Below are positions 38,001-46,634 of a stretch of 64,000 nt of DNA, one piece after another. Both the position numbers and the translations under genes were made by a program. The notes under the pieces were generated by a model, which saw nothing but the letters and a program-made list of their open reading frames with translations, was not told where the DNA came from and made no database searches. The stretch's first letter is position 1, and each line of letters begins with the position of its first letter. Where the stretch lies: the NCBI GenBank assembly GCA_038213375.1, contig JBBQTB010000003.1, positions 62,001 through 126,000 of the forward strand. Reading direction: 5' to 3'. Source of the stretch: JAAUTT01 sp038213375. GTDB taxonomy: Bacteria > Bacteroidota > Bacteroidia > Bacteroidales > JAAUTT01.

Positions 38001-38013
38001 TTTGATTAAATGA
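35008..38013 (+). CDS. Secreted modular GH5 endo-glycanase
   Basis: This 1001-residue protein has a signal peptide ending TLGFSQ. The GH5 catalytic domain (about 22-330) has Glu146 in NIENEP as acid/base and Glu248 in VGEFG as nucleophile, plus MIEVHDFTG and FGVHLYDD. Then come BIG_2 (339-420), F5/8C CBM32-like (426-551), BIG_2 (558-641), F5/8C (646-771), a jelly-roll module (774-901) like those in GH16-B, and a T9SS tail (918-1001, VFPNPITS to KRLIK). The two BIG_2 plus F5/8C units are about 94% alike in DNA. GH5 enzymes of this kind cut beta-1,4-glucan or beta-mannan; the subfamily cannot be set by eye. It should act at the cell surface with SusC/D 2. Confidence 0.88.
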   Translation: MRKILFGLILIGLLISTLGFSQYRVNGTQIYNGSNPVVMKGTNVNGPNWVWGRETTQDANLIVDTWKFNIVRTNQFLYGARISTNNNLDLIINTFTAKGCVVMIEVHDFTGTEPTDAQLNDLKNFWIDKATKYKNNDKVWFNIENEPVDGWNGSVSLTTRWRDVHDQCIGVIRAAGANNICVCDDNGWGAGAWNDAQSGIMTYGQFLTSKYSNIAFGVHLYDDRISVANLTAWFNSMISKGLCPIVGEFGVDNGAAWPNAPTNLFSILHNTSNSQALQNVGRLSWHWASGDANRYCNTGDGNGYDVNQTNGITRPTNLVANFGGLIWDDSHSGTPLNVAVTGVTVSPTSASIAVGATTQLTATVSPSNATNKTVSWSSSNTSAATVSSSGLVTGVAAGTATITVTTQDQGKTATASISVNTTNLNLAFNKPVSVSATNGTTNVAGNAVDGNTSTRWESPSSDPQWIYVDLGSNYNVTEVKLNWETACGKDYKIQVSTDASSWTDIKTVTGNTTAGVIDYTGLSGLGRYVRMYGTARATVWGYSLFEFEVYGTQNNNIAVTGVSVSPTSLTLTSVGATGQLTATVSPSNATNKTVSWSSSNTGVATVSSSGLVTGVAAGTATITVTTQDQGKTATASITVTTTSSNLALNKPVTVSATNGTTNVASNAVDGNTSTRWESPFSDAQWIYVDLGSNYNVTEVKLNWENACGKDYKIQVSTDASSWIDIKTVTGNTTAGVIDYTGLSGTGRYVRMYGTTRATIYGYSLWEFEVYGTTNTKIDDRATGVTYSGYWSQGSNSNFYQSTETYSNSANAYCQYTFTGTGITWYGEKNNSIGIAQVYIDGVLDQSVDGYSATSLYQQTLYTKTGLTQASHTIKIVVTGTKNASASGVYEQIDALEYTSGGSSLKSALVAPDITEIGKGAFSASVFPNPITSQSILEINSPDEKSDITIRIIDINGKVIYSNNLNFLGEMRLPVNLDNAPNGVYILQVQQGGQVINKRLIK
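36022..37320. repeat. Tandem BIG_2 plus F5/8C unit inside the GH5 gene
   Basis: Two in-frame units, 36022-36666 and 36679-37320, each encode an Ig-like and an F5/8C domain. Within the F5/8C half long blocks are identical, such as the one encoding YVDLGSNYNVTEVKLNWE, and overall DNA identity is about 94% by eye. This indicates a recent internal duplication. Confidence 0.8.
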
Positions 38014-38070
38014 AACTTATAAAGTTGTAATTAAATAATAAAGGTTTAGTGTTAGTTAGTCGTAGTTAGT

Positions 38071-38103
38071 ATACCGGGGGTTAAATACCTCCGGTATTTT
38101 TTA
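38071..38103 (+). terminator. Rho-independent terminator after GH5
   Basis: ATACCGGGGG (38071-38080) pairs with CCTCCGGTAT (38088-38097) with one wobble, a short A/T loop and a T-run. Confidence 0.85.
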
Positions 38104-38298
38104 AATATTAACTATGAGTCGCCTCTAAAAAGTTTTTAACCACGAATTAGACGAATTAAACGAATTTAATCCATTGATAATATGAAATATAAAAATATTT
38201 AAATTTCATAAATTACCAAAAACATTGTTTTTGGAGTGGATTCAACTATTAAATTGCAAATAAACTATATTTACTAACTAATAAAATAAAAAAGTCAG

Positions 38299-40548
38299 GT
38301 GAATAAAAAAAACGTTTCCATTTTTTTGTTAATCCTTGCGATATCTGTTATATCGACTAGCTGTTTAAAAAAATCCAATACTTTCGAAATAAGAAAACTG
38401 GCAGATTATGTTGATACTCAAATTGGAGTTCGAGGCCAAAACAATCCAAGTAATTGTGTTATAGGTCCACAAATGCCATTTGGTTCAATTAATCCGTCGC
38501 CCGACACCAAGCCTAACGGTAAACCTGGGAATACGGATGGATATGATCCAAATGAAGAAATAATTGGATTTAGTCAAACTCATGTAAGTGGCACTGGTGG
38601 ATGTGGAAAATATGGGAACTTTTTAATATCGCCACAAGTTGGTTTAAAAATAAATTCATATCACCATAGTTCACAAAAATATGATGAAATATCAAAAGCA
38701 TATTATTATGCAGTTCGTCTTAAAAAATATGACATTCATGTAGAGTTCAGTCCAACACACAATTCAGCTATTTACCGATTTACTTATCCTAATACCGATA
38801 GCGCTTGTATTTTAATAGATGTTGTTAAAACATTAAACATTTGCAACGACTACCGAATACAAGCCGGAAATGTAACTATCAATCCTAAAAATAACGAAAT
38901 TGCGGGTTGGGGCAGGTTTATTGGAGGTTGGGAAAAACAGGCCTATAACATATATTTTTCGGCAAAAATTAACAAATCAATTATTGATTTTGGTGTATAT
39001 AAAAACGGAAAACTTAAACCAAATTCAACGAAAGATTCAGTAACTACTGAAAATGATAGTATTGGCTGCTATTTAAAATACTCAACATCGCAAAAGGAAC
39101 AAATTGAATTGAAAATTGCCATTTCATTTGTTAGCATTGAAAATGCAACGAAATTTTTAGAAAAAGAAATTCCTGATTGGAATTTTAATGCAATAAAGGA
39201 CAAAGGTTCAAAAAAATGGGACGAAGCACTAAGCAGCATTATAATTGACGATAATACTGCAACCAAGGAACAACTATCTATTTTTTACACGGCCTTATAC
39301 CATTCCATGGTAATGCCACGAAATAGAACTGAAGACAATCCCTATAAAACGGGCAAACCTTATTACGATGATCAGTATTGTGTTTGGGATACTTATCGAA
39401 CCTTATTCCCATTGATGGCAATTGTTAAAGAAAGCTTTGTTCGCGATAATATAAAATCGTTTATTGATAGGTATAAAATCCATGGTAAAGTTCGTGATGC
39501 TTTTGTTGCGGGAAATGAAGGTGAACCAGGTAATGTTCAGGGAGGCGATGATGTTGATTGTGTTATTGCCGATGCTTATGTAAAAGAAATTAGTGGCGTT
39601 GATTGGTTGAAGGCATATGAAGTACTAAAATTTAATGCCGATCATGAGAGATTGCCTAGTTTTATTGAAAATAACCGAGGCTGGGTGCCGGATAAAACTT
39701 GCCAGAAAACCAGAAATGCTTGTTGTTCCAAAACTCTTGAATTCTCTTACAATGATTTTTGTATTTCACAAGTAGCAAAAGGATTGGGTTATGAAGTTGA
39801 TTATAAAAAATACCTAAACAGAAGCAAAAATTGGCAATTACTTTGCGATACAGTTACAATTAGCGACGGATTCAGATGTTTTATTCGCCCAAAAGATAAA
39901 GAAGGCAATTGGTTACCTTACGATCCCAAAAATTGGTACACTTGGGATGGTCCCTATTTCTACGAAGGTTCACCATGGACATATTCGTACCTTGTTCCAC
40001 ATGATTTATTAAAACTTATTGAGTTGACAGGAGGAAAAGAGGCATTTGTTAAAAAGCTGGAACATGCCTGCAATAGCGGACTTCTCGAAATTTACAACGA
40101 ACCTGGATTTTTAGCAGTCAGGTCATTCAATTATGCCGGGAGGGTTGATTTAAATTCATTTTATGTCAGAAAAATAATGAAGTCATTTACTACCAGCGGT
40201 GTTCCCGGCAATGATGACTCTGGAGCTATGAGTTCGTGGTATATCTTTTCAGCTTTAGGCTTTTTCCCAAATGCAGGGCAAGATATATACTTAATTAATG
40301 GACCATTGTTTAAAAAGGCAAGCCTGCAAATGGAAAATGGGAAGAAGATTGTAATTAATGGAATAAATGCTTCTAGCAAGAACATTTACGTGCAATCGGC
40401 TTTACTTAACGGCAAACCAATTGGAAAATCATGGTTTACACATGCCGACATTAAAAATGGCGCTGAAATTACATTTACCATGGCAGAAAAACCATCAGAG
40501 TGGGCAAAAAACGCTCAAGTTCCTTATTCTATAAGTCTAATTCATTGA
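38299..40548 (+). CDS. GH92 alpha-mannosidase-type lipoprotein
   Basis: This 749-residue lipoprotein has a lipobox ending at Cys22 (VISTSC). GH92 enzymes are calcium-dependent exo-alpha-mannosidases. Family landmarks are VDTQIGVRGQNN near the N-terminus, GFSQTHVSGTGGCGKYGNFL, NEGEPGNVQGGDDVDCVIAD, EGSPWTYSYLVPHD with the likely acid Glu, and GNDDSGAMSSWYIFSALGFF with the paired catalytic aspartates. The start is GTG at 38299, which gives the lipoprotein signal immediately. Mannose removal is unusual beside beta-glucanases, so the PUL may face a mixed substrate such as a fungal or yeast cell wall or glycoprotein (inference). Confidence 0.9.
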   Translation: MNKKNVSIFLLILAISVISTSCLKKSNTFEIRKLADYVDTQIGVRGQNNPSNCVIGPQMPFGSINPSPDTKPNGKPGNTDGYDPNEEIIGFSQTHVSGTGGCGKYGNFLISPQVGLKINSYHHSSQKYDEISKAYYYAVRLKKYDIHVEFSPTHNSAIYRFTYPNTDSACILIDVVKTLNICNDYRIQAGNVTINPKNNEIAGWGRFIGGWEKQAYNIYFSAKINKSIIDFGVYKNGKLKPNSTKDSVTTENDSIGCYLKYSTSQKEQIELKIAISFVSIENATKFLEKEIPDWNFNAIKDKGSKKWDEALSSIIIDDNTATKEQLSIFYTALYHSMVMPRNRTEDNPYKTGKPYYDDQYCVWDTYRTLFPLMAIVKESFVRDNIKSFIDRYKIHGKVRDAFVAGNEGEPGNVQGGDDVDCVIADAYVKEISGVDWLKAYEVLKFNADHERLPSFIENNRGWVPDKTCQKTRNACCSKTLEFSYNDFCISQVAKGLGYEVDYKKYLNRSKNWQLLCDTVTISDGFRCFIRPKDKEGNWLPYDPKNWYTWDGPYFYEGSPWTYSYLVPHDLLKLIELTGGKEAFVKKLEHACNSGLLEIYNEPGFLAVRSFNYAGRVDLNSFYVRKIMKSFTTSGVPGNDDSGAMSSWYIFSALGFFPNAGQDIYLINGPLFKKASLQMENGKKIVINGINASSKNIYVQSALLNGKPIGKSWFTHADIKNGAEITFTMAEKPSEWAKNAQVPYSISLIH

Positions 40549-40587
40549 TTAGTTACCTAATTTACCAATTAAACTTATGAAACGAGC

Positions 40588-40665
40588 ATGCAATCGGGTG
40601 TTGCAACTTTAAAAGCAAAAGCCGATGGGCTAATTTCTACCCAAATAAATATACAAATAAACTAA
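40588..40665 (+). pseudogene. C-terminal remnant of a GH2-like gene
   Basis: The frame reads QSGVATLKAKADGLISTQIN and then IQIN before the stop. This matches the last residues of GH2 enzymes of the type at 17880-20390, which ends GTIKFVAKSDGLIDTKIEIR. Nothing upstream encodes the rest of the enzyme: the gap between GH92 and the DUF5107 gene is only 157 bases. It looks like the scar of a deleted GH2 gene. Confidence 0.5.
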
Positions 40666-40705
40666 AACAAACCACTTTTTAAATATTGTAATTAAATTTT
40701 TAAAT

Positions 40706-43700
40706 ATGCATTACAAACTATTGTTTTTTTTATTTTTCTCCACTTTTCTGGCGCTAATGGTTTCATCTCAGGAAGTAAAGCTTTATCAGGAAAAAATAAG
40801 CATCCCCACTTATCAAATTGGAGAGGCAGAGAAAAACCCTATTTTTTATCAGCCAAAGCCATATCAAGGTGCTCAGGGTAGAGTATATCCTTATCCCAAT
40901 CTCAATCAACTTACCGACCAAAAGGTTATGAAGGATTACAATGGTGTTATCCTCGAAAATGAATTCGTAAAAATATGTGTATTGCCTGAAATTGGAGGTA
41001 GAATTTATTACGCAAAAGATAAATCGAACGGATACGATTATGTTTATTATAACGAAGTGATTAAACCGGCATTGATCGGAATGACTGGTGCCTGGATGTC
41101 GGGAGGCGTAGAATGGAACATACCTCATCATCACCGTGCTTCGACTTTTATGCCAGTTGATTACAAATTGCAGGATAATTTGGATGGTAGTAAAACTGTG
41201 TGGGTAGGTGAATACGAAAAACGTAATAGGTCGAAATGGATGGTGGGATTAACTTTACGTCCCGGAAAATCTTATCTCGAAGTAAGTATTAAGTATTTCA
41301 ATGTAACACCATTAGTTCAATCATTGTTATTTTGGGCAAATATTGCTGTTAATGCTAATGAAAGTTATCAGGTAATTTATCCACCTGATGTTGAAAAAGT
41401 TGTTTATCATGCAAAAGTTGATTTCAGTGATTGGCCCATTTCACACCAAAAATATATGGGAGTTGATTTTACTAAAGGAGTTGATTTAAGCTGGTGGAAG
41501 AATGCCCCCGACCCAACTTCATTTTTTGTATGGGAATCCAAAATGGATTTTGTAGCTGGTTATGATCATGGTAAAAATGCGGGTATTGTAATAGTTGGTG
41601 ATCGGCATACAGTTACAGGAAAGAAGTTTTGGAACTGGGGTAACAATGAGGTTCAGCGAATGTGGGATCAGATACTTACTGACAAAAATGGTCCATACCT
41701 GGAATTAATGGTTGGTGCATACTCCGACAGCCAACCTGATTATAGTTGGTGTAACCCATATTGTACTCAGGAAGCTACCATGTATTATTATCCGGTTCAA
41801 CACGTTAAAAACATTAAAAATGCCAATAAAGACATCGCGGTAAATTTAGAAATTAATGAAGGAAAAGTTACTTTAGAAGTGGGAGCCACATCTATTTGTG
41901 ATAATCTAAAAATGATATTAAGCGATGATGGAAAAAATCTTTATGAAAAAAACATTTCTATTACACCTTCTAAAACATTTCACTTAGATACTACATTGAA
42001 TATTTCTGATCCCGAAAAGTTAACATTAAGGGTTTTAACATTTGATGGAAAGGAATTGATCTCATACCAACCAACCAAGCGAAAAAATGAACCGACGCCC
42101 GAAATTTATCACACCCCAAAAGAACCAAAAGAAATTCAAAGTGTCGAAGAATTATATCTTACAGGATTGCGAATAGAACAATTTCACAATGCCAATTTCA
42201 ATCCAATGGTATATTATCAGGAAGCATTGCGAAGGGATAGTGCAAATATGTTGGTTAATAATCAGCTGGGGATATATTACTTACGAAATTACAACTTCGA
42301 AACAGCCGAAAAACATTTAAGAATAGCTATCAATCGCGCTTCAGCCAACTACACCAAACCAAAATTTTCGGAACCCATGTATTATATGGGCTTGTGTCTG
42401 TTGGAGCAGGGTAAATACGACGAATCCTATGACTGGTTTGCCAAAGCAGCCTGGAGTATAGAATGGGAGTCGGCATCGTATTTTAAAATGGCACAAATAA
42501 GTGCACTGAAAGGTGATTATTCGAAAGCACTCGAAAACTGTAATCATGCAGTTGTCGTTAATGGTAAAAATAACGATGCACTCGGTTTGAAATCTGCACT
42601 TCTTAGAACTACAGGTGATTACCCAGCCGCTCTGCAAAATATCAAAAGTCTTTTGAAATTAAATCCAACTGATTTTTTTGGCCTGTACGAATTATATAAA
42701 ATAAGCAATAAAGTATCAGCGGGTAAGAAAACTGAAGTATTGTTAGCTGAATTTCAAAACATTATTCGTGATGAACCCGACAACTTTTTAGAAACAGCCG
42801 CACGTTTTGGTGCTGCCGGTTTTTATACCGATGCAGTTAATATTCTTCTGAATGCAACACATTCAACTAGTAAAAAGGTTAACGCCAATCCTATGATAGC
42901 TTATTACTTGGGCTACTATTATAATTTATTGAATGATAAAGATAATTCGATTAAGTATTTAAAATTAGCCGGTAGTTTACCAGTCGATTATTGCTTTCCC
43001 TATGGTACCACTTCTATCCTGGTGTTAAAAACTGTTTGCGAAAAAATACCAACCGATGGTTTGGCACATTATTACCTGGGTAATATTTATTGCGATTTTC
43101 AACCCGATGTGGCAGAGAAGGAATGGGAAAAAGCCGCGCAGTTAAATACTTCTACGGCTGTAATATATCGCAATTTAGCGTATGTATATGCCAATTTTAA
43201 TAATAATCTGCAAAAAGCCATCGAAAATATTGATAAAGCAATTGCCCTCAATCCTAATGATGCACTCTTTATTGCCGAAGCCGATAATTATTATACCTAT
43301 GCCAAGTTACCTATCGATAAACGAATCAAATTGTTTACAAACAATCCCAAGGCGTTCGAGAAAGTGGATATCACACTAGCTCATTGGGTAAATTTACTCA
43401 TCTATACTGGTAAATACGACGAAGCCATTAAAATTCTTACCGATTTTCATTTTCATAACGTAGAAGCTTTTGATGGAGGCGTGCACTTGAGTCTAGTAGA
43501 TGCACACGTACTACGAGGCAAACAACTATTGCAGCAAAAGCAATATCAAAAAGCGTTAGACCATTTTGCAATCGCATTGACTTTCCCTCGCAACTTAGAG
43601 TATGCTCGCGATTCGAAAAGTCCGATTGCATATTATTATATGGGACTTGCATATCAAGGCTTGAACAACAAACCCAAAGCTGAAGAATATTTTAAAAAAT

Positions 43701-44029
43701 CAAGCGAAACAGACGATAACGAATGGGGCGAAGTATTGAACAGCAAAGCATTGGCATTGAAAGAACAAGGACAGAACGATATGGTAAAAAAAACTTACCT
43801 GAAAATGATGGATAAAGGGTATGAATTATTGAAAGAAAAATCGGAAGTGTCACATTACAGTGGATGGGCCGAAAACAGGTATAATGAAGTAAGAAGGAAA
43901 GCGAAAGGCTATTATTTTATTGCTTTAGCCAAAAAAGGTTTGGGTTTAGAAGCTGAAGCGACTGATTACTTCAAGAAATCTGGTGATACGGATCCTTACT
44001 TTTTAAGTCAAAAAGCTTATAGGCAATAG
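40706..44029 (+). CDS. DUF5107 and TPR protein
   Basis: This 1107-residue exported protein has a signal peptide ending MVSSQE. The first 360 or so residues match DUF5107: EIGGRIYYAKDKSNGYDYVY, GVEWNIPHHHR, and KFWNWGNNEVQRMWDQILTD followed by GPYLELMVGAYSDSQPDYSW, a galactose-mutarotase-like beta-sandwich. From about residue 480 to the end there are many TPR-type helices, such as NNQLGIYYLRNYNFETAEKH, AYYLGYYYNLLND and PIAYYYMGLAYQGLNNKPKA. DUF5107 proteins recur beside glycoside hydrolases in Bacteroidota; some role in carbohydrate cleavage or recognition is likely but not shown here. It sits between GH92 and GH3, same strand, short gaps. Confidence 0.82.
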   Translation: MHYKLLFFLFFSTFLALMVSSQEVKLYQEKISIPTYQIGEAEKNPIFYQPKPYQGAQGRVYPYPNLNQLTDQKVMKDYNGVILENEFVKICVLPEIGGRIYYAKDKSNGYDYVYYNEVIKPALIGMTGAWMSGGVEWNIPHHHRASTFMPVDYKLQDNLDGSKTVWVGEYEKRNRSKWMVGLTLRPGKSYLEVSIKYFNVTPLVQSLLFWANIAVNANESYQVIYPPDVEKVVYHAKVDFSDWPISHQKYMGVDFTKGVDLSWWKNAPDPTSFFVWESKMDFVAGYDHGKNAGIVIVGDRHTVTGKKFWNWGNNEVQRMWDQILTDKNGPYLELMVGAYSDSQPDYSWCNPYCTQEATMYYYPVQHVKNIKNANKDIAVNLEINEGKVTLEVGATSICDNLKMILSDDGKNLYEKNISITPSKTFHLDTTLNISDPEKLTLRVLTFDGKELISYQPTKRKNEPTPEIYHTPKEPKEIQSVEELYLTGLRIEQFHNANFNPMVYYQEALRRDSANMLVNNQLGIYYLRNYNFETAEKHLRIAINRASANYTKPKFSEPMYYMGLCLLEQGKYDESYDWFAKAAWSIEWESASYFKMAQISALKGDYSKALENCNHAVVVNGKNNDALGLKSALLRTTGDYPAALQNIKSLLKLNPTDFFGLYELYKISNKVSAGKKTEVLLAEFQNIIRDEPDNFLETAARFGAAGFYTDAVNILLNATHSTSKKVNANPMIAYYLGYYYNLLNDKDNSIKYLKLAGSLPVDYCFPYGTTSILVLKTVCEKIPTDGLAHYYLGNIYCDFQPDVAEKEWEKAAQLNTSTAVIYRNLAYVYANFNNNLQKAIENIDKAIALNPNDALFIAEADNYYTYAKLPIDKRIKLFTNNPKAFEKVDITLAHWVNLLIYTGKYDEAIKILTDFHFHNVEAFDGGVHLSLVDAHVLRGKQLLQQKQYQKALDHFAIALTFPRNLEYARDSKSPIAYYYMGLAYQGLNNKPKAEEYFKKSSETDDNEWGEVLNSKALALKEQGQNDMVKKTYLKMMDKGYELLKEKSEVSHYSGWAENRYNEVRRKAKGYYFIALAKKGLGLEAEATDYFKKSGDTDPYFLSQKAYRQ

Positions 44030-44075
44030 GAACAAAAAAATTGAATAGTTAATAATAATCAAATAACAGTTGATA

Positions 44076-46562
44076 ATGAAAAAATTATTATTGGGATTAT
44101 TGGTTCTAACCCAATTTGTTGGTCAGGCGAATAGCCAATCAATTCCACTTTATAAAGATTCAAATGTTGTAATTGAAAAAAGAGTAGATGATTTATTGTC
44201 GAAAATGACTTTGGACGAAATGATTTCTATGATTAGTGGCTTGGGATTTTCGACTGTTCCTAATGATCGATTAGGCATACCTAGTCTTGTAATGGTTGAT
44301 GGACATGCCGGTCCCTGTGTGGGAAACTCAACAAGCTTTGCAACTGCAATAACAATGGCAGCAACCTGGAACCCTGAGTTAATTTACCAAATAGGTAAGG
44401 CATTTGCTGAAGAAACAAGGGCAAAAAATGATAATACACTTTTAGCTCCCAATATTAATTTACACCGGACACCTCAAGCAGGGAGGAATAGTGAAACCTT
44501 TGGTGAAGATCCGTTTCTGATTGGCAAAATGGCTTCAGCATATATCAAAGGCTTGCAGGATAATGGAGTTTTGGCAACTGTAAAGCATTTTGCCTGTAAT
44601 AACCAGGAAACCAACAGGTCGTTTATTGATGTGAATGTTGATGAACGAACTTTGAATGAAATTTATTTGCCCGGATTTAAAACTGCAATTCAGGAGGGTG
44701 GTGCTTTAGCAGTAATGTGCTCATACAATCGAGTTAATGGTCAATATACTTCAGATTGTAAGTATTTACTTTCAGATATTCTAAAAAATAAATGGGATTT
44801 TAAAGGTATGGTTATGTCCGATTGGGGCGCAGTTCACAGTACAATACCAGCATTTTATAGCGGGCTCGATCTTGAAATGCCTAAAGGCGAATACTTCACA
44901 AAATCAAATATTCTTCCTTTAATGGAAAATCCCATTTACAAAGAACAATTAAGGGATAAAGTCAGAAGAATATTGAGAACTATGTATAATATTGGAATTA
45001 TGGATAATAAAAATCCTTTTCTTTCTAAGTATGATACAATTAAGCAAGCTCAGTTATCCCTACAAAACAGTCGTGAGGGAATTGTATTATTAAAAAATTC
45101 AAATAGTATTTTGCCTTTCGATTCCCATAAGATCAAATCTCTTGCTGTAATTGGACCTATGTCGAAAGCCCCTGATATACGTGGGGTGTTAAGCAGCCAT
45201 GCAGTAAATACATATCAGGGTATAAAAGAAATGTTTGGAGAAAGTGTTAACGTGACTCAATCGTTGGGTTGTAATATAAAAGACGATGGAATACTGATTA
45301 ATAAGGATAATTTTAAATCGGAAGATGGCAAACCTGGTTTTGTAATGGAATATTTCGACAATCAAGAATTGGAAGGGATTCCAAAGATATCAAAATGTGT
45401 CGATCAAATTTCTTTTTCATGGAGTATATTTCCTCCATTACCTGAAATAAAAACTGATAAATATTCAATAAGAATTAAGGGAACTTTAACTGCACCCGAA
45501 ACTGGATATTACAATTTTTATCTAATAATGGCTTTCAGCAATATGCGATTTTATTTAGAAGGAAAAACGCTTTATGACAAGTGGGCTGGCCAAGGTGCAT
45601 GGACAAAAGGAATTGACAGTGTGTATTTAAAAAAAGGAGTTCCTATGAGTTGTGTACTTGAATACAAATCGAATGCGCAGTCATATAACTTATTTTCATT
45701 TTTATGGAAATTTCTTGAGCAAAACCCTCTGCAAAAAGCTGTTGCTTTAGCCAAAAAATCTGATGCTGTAGTTGTATGTGTCGGATTCTCCGGGGCACTT
45801 GAAAATGAAGAACATGATCGCTCTGTTTCACTTGATCCTGCACAGGAAGAACTTATAAAAGAAATAAGTAAAGTGAACAAAAATATCGTAGTCGTTATGA
45901 ATTCAGGTTCCGCAGTGGTTATGAATAATTGGGTCGATAAAGTCCCCGGTATAATAGAACAATGGCATCCTGGTCAGGAAGGAGGCACAGCGCTTGCTGA
46001 AATATTGTTTGGGAAAGTAAATCCATCAGGTAAACTTCCAGTTACTTTTATGAAACGATGGGAAGATTCACCGGCCTTTGATTATTATCCTGGTAAAGAT
46101 GGTGTTGTTGAGTACAAAGAAGGCATAAATGTTGGTTATCGGTATTTTGACCGCCCTTCGTCACCTCATGCACAATTTACATTTGGTTATGGATTATCTT
46201 ATACCACATTTGAAATCAGCAATTTAAAGCTTTCAGCAAATTCAATTTTAATCACTGATACACTACATTTGAATGTTTTAATAAAAAATACTGGTAAAAT
46301 GGATGGTGCTGAGGTAGTTCAATTATATATTGGCCAGGATAAATGCTCCGTTGATAGACCGATAAAAGAATTAAAAGCATTTCATAAAATATTTTTAAAA
46401 GTAGGTGAAGAAAAAACAATTCAGTTTACCATTAAGCCCAACGATCTGAAATTCTATGATGTTATATCACATGATTGGAAAGCAGAGCCAGGGACTTTTA
46501 CGGCATTTATTGGAACCTCTTCTATGGATATTAAGCAAAAAATCGGTTTTGAATTGAAATAA
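44076..46562 (+). CDS. GH3 beta-glucosidase with PA14 insert
   Basis: This 828-residue exported enzyme has a signal peptide ending QANSQ. The GH3 N-domain has RLGIPSLVMVDGHAGP, RNSETFGEDPFL, TVKHFACNNQE and the nucleophile Asp249 in GMVMSDWGAV. The second domain starts near SREGIVLLKNSNSILPFD and has VVCVGFSGALENEEHDRSVS, where the acid/base is expected. A PA14 module (about 410-545, FYLIMAFSNMRFYLEGKTLY) is inserted in the second domain, as in several bacterial beta-glucosidases where it shapes the acceptor site. A fibronectin-like C-domain follows. It should release glucose from beta-gluco-oligosaccharides in the periplasm. ATG 44076 is preferred over an in-frame TTG two codons earlier. Confidence 0.9.
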   Translation: MKKLLLGLLVLTQFVGQANSQSIPLYKDSNVVIEKRVDDLLSKMTLDEMISMISGLGFSTVPNDRLGIPSLVMVDGHAGPCVGNSTSFATAITMAATWNPELIYQIGKAFAEETRAKNDNTLLAPNINLHRTPQAGRNSETFGEDPFLIGKMASAYIKGLQDNGVLATVKHFACNNQETNRSFIDVNVDERTLNEIYLPGFKTAIQEGGALAVMCSYNRVNGQYTSDCKYLLSDILKNKWDFKGMVMSDWGAVHSTIPAFYSGLDLEMPKGEYFTKSNILPLMENPIYKEQLRDKVRRILRTMYNIGIMDNKNPFLSKYDTIKQAQLSLQNSREGIVLLKNSNSILPFDSHKIKSLAVIGPMSKAPDIRGVLSSHAVNTYQGIKEMFGESVNVTQSLGCNIKDDGILINKDNFKSEDGKPGFVMEYFDNQELEGIPKISKCVDQISFSWSIFPPLPEIKTDKYSIRIKGTLTAPETGYYNFYLIMAFSNMRFYLEGKTLYDKWAGQGAWTKGIDSVYLKKGVPMSCVLEYKSNAQSYNLFSFLWKFLEQNPLQKAVALAKKSDAVVVCVGFSGALENEEHDRSVSLDPAQEELIKEISKVNKNIVVVMNSGSAVVMNNWVDKVPGIIEQWHPGQEGGTALAEILFGKVNPSGKLPVTFMKRWEDSPAFDYYPGKDGVVEYKEGINVGYRYFDRPSSPHAQFTFGYGLSYTTFEISNLKLSANSILITDTLHLNVLIKNTGKMDGAEVVQLYIGQDKCSVDRPIKELKAFHKIFLKVGEEKTIQFTIKPNDLKFYDVISHDWKAEPGTFTAFIGTSSMDIKQKIGFELK

Positions 46563-46634
46563 ACAAATCGAGTACAATATATTTTAAAGAATAAATTTTT
46601 GGTGGCAAAACAATCTTTCATTTAAAAATGAACT

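Noticed and set aside
38141..38167. Three 9-base units (ACGAATTA-like) as a CRISPR or regulatory array
   Set aside because: Only three imperfect, directly adjoining units without spacers; a trivial short tandem repeat.
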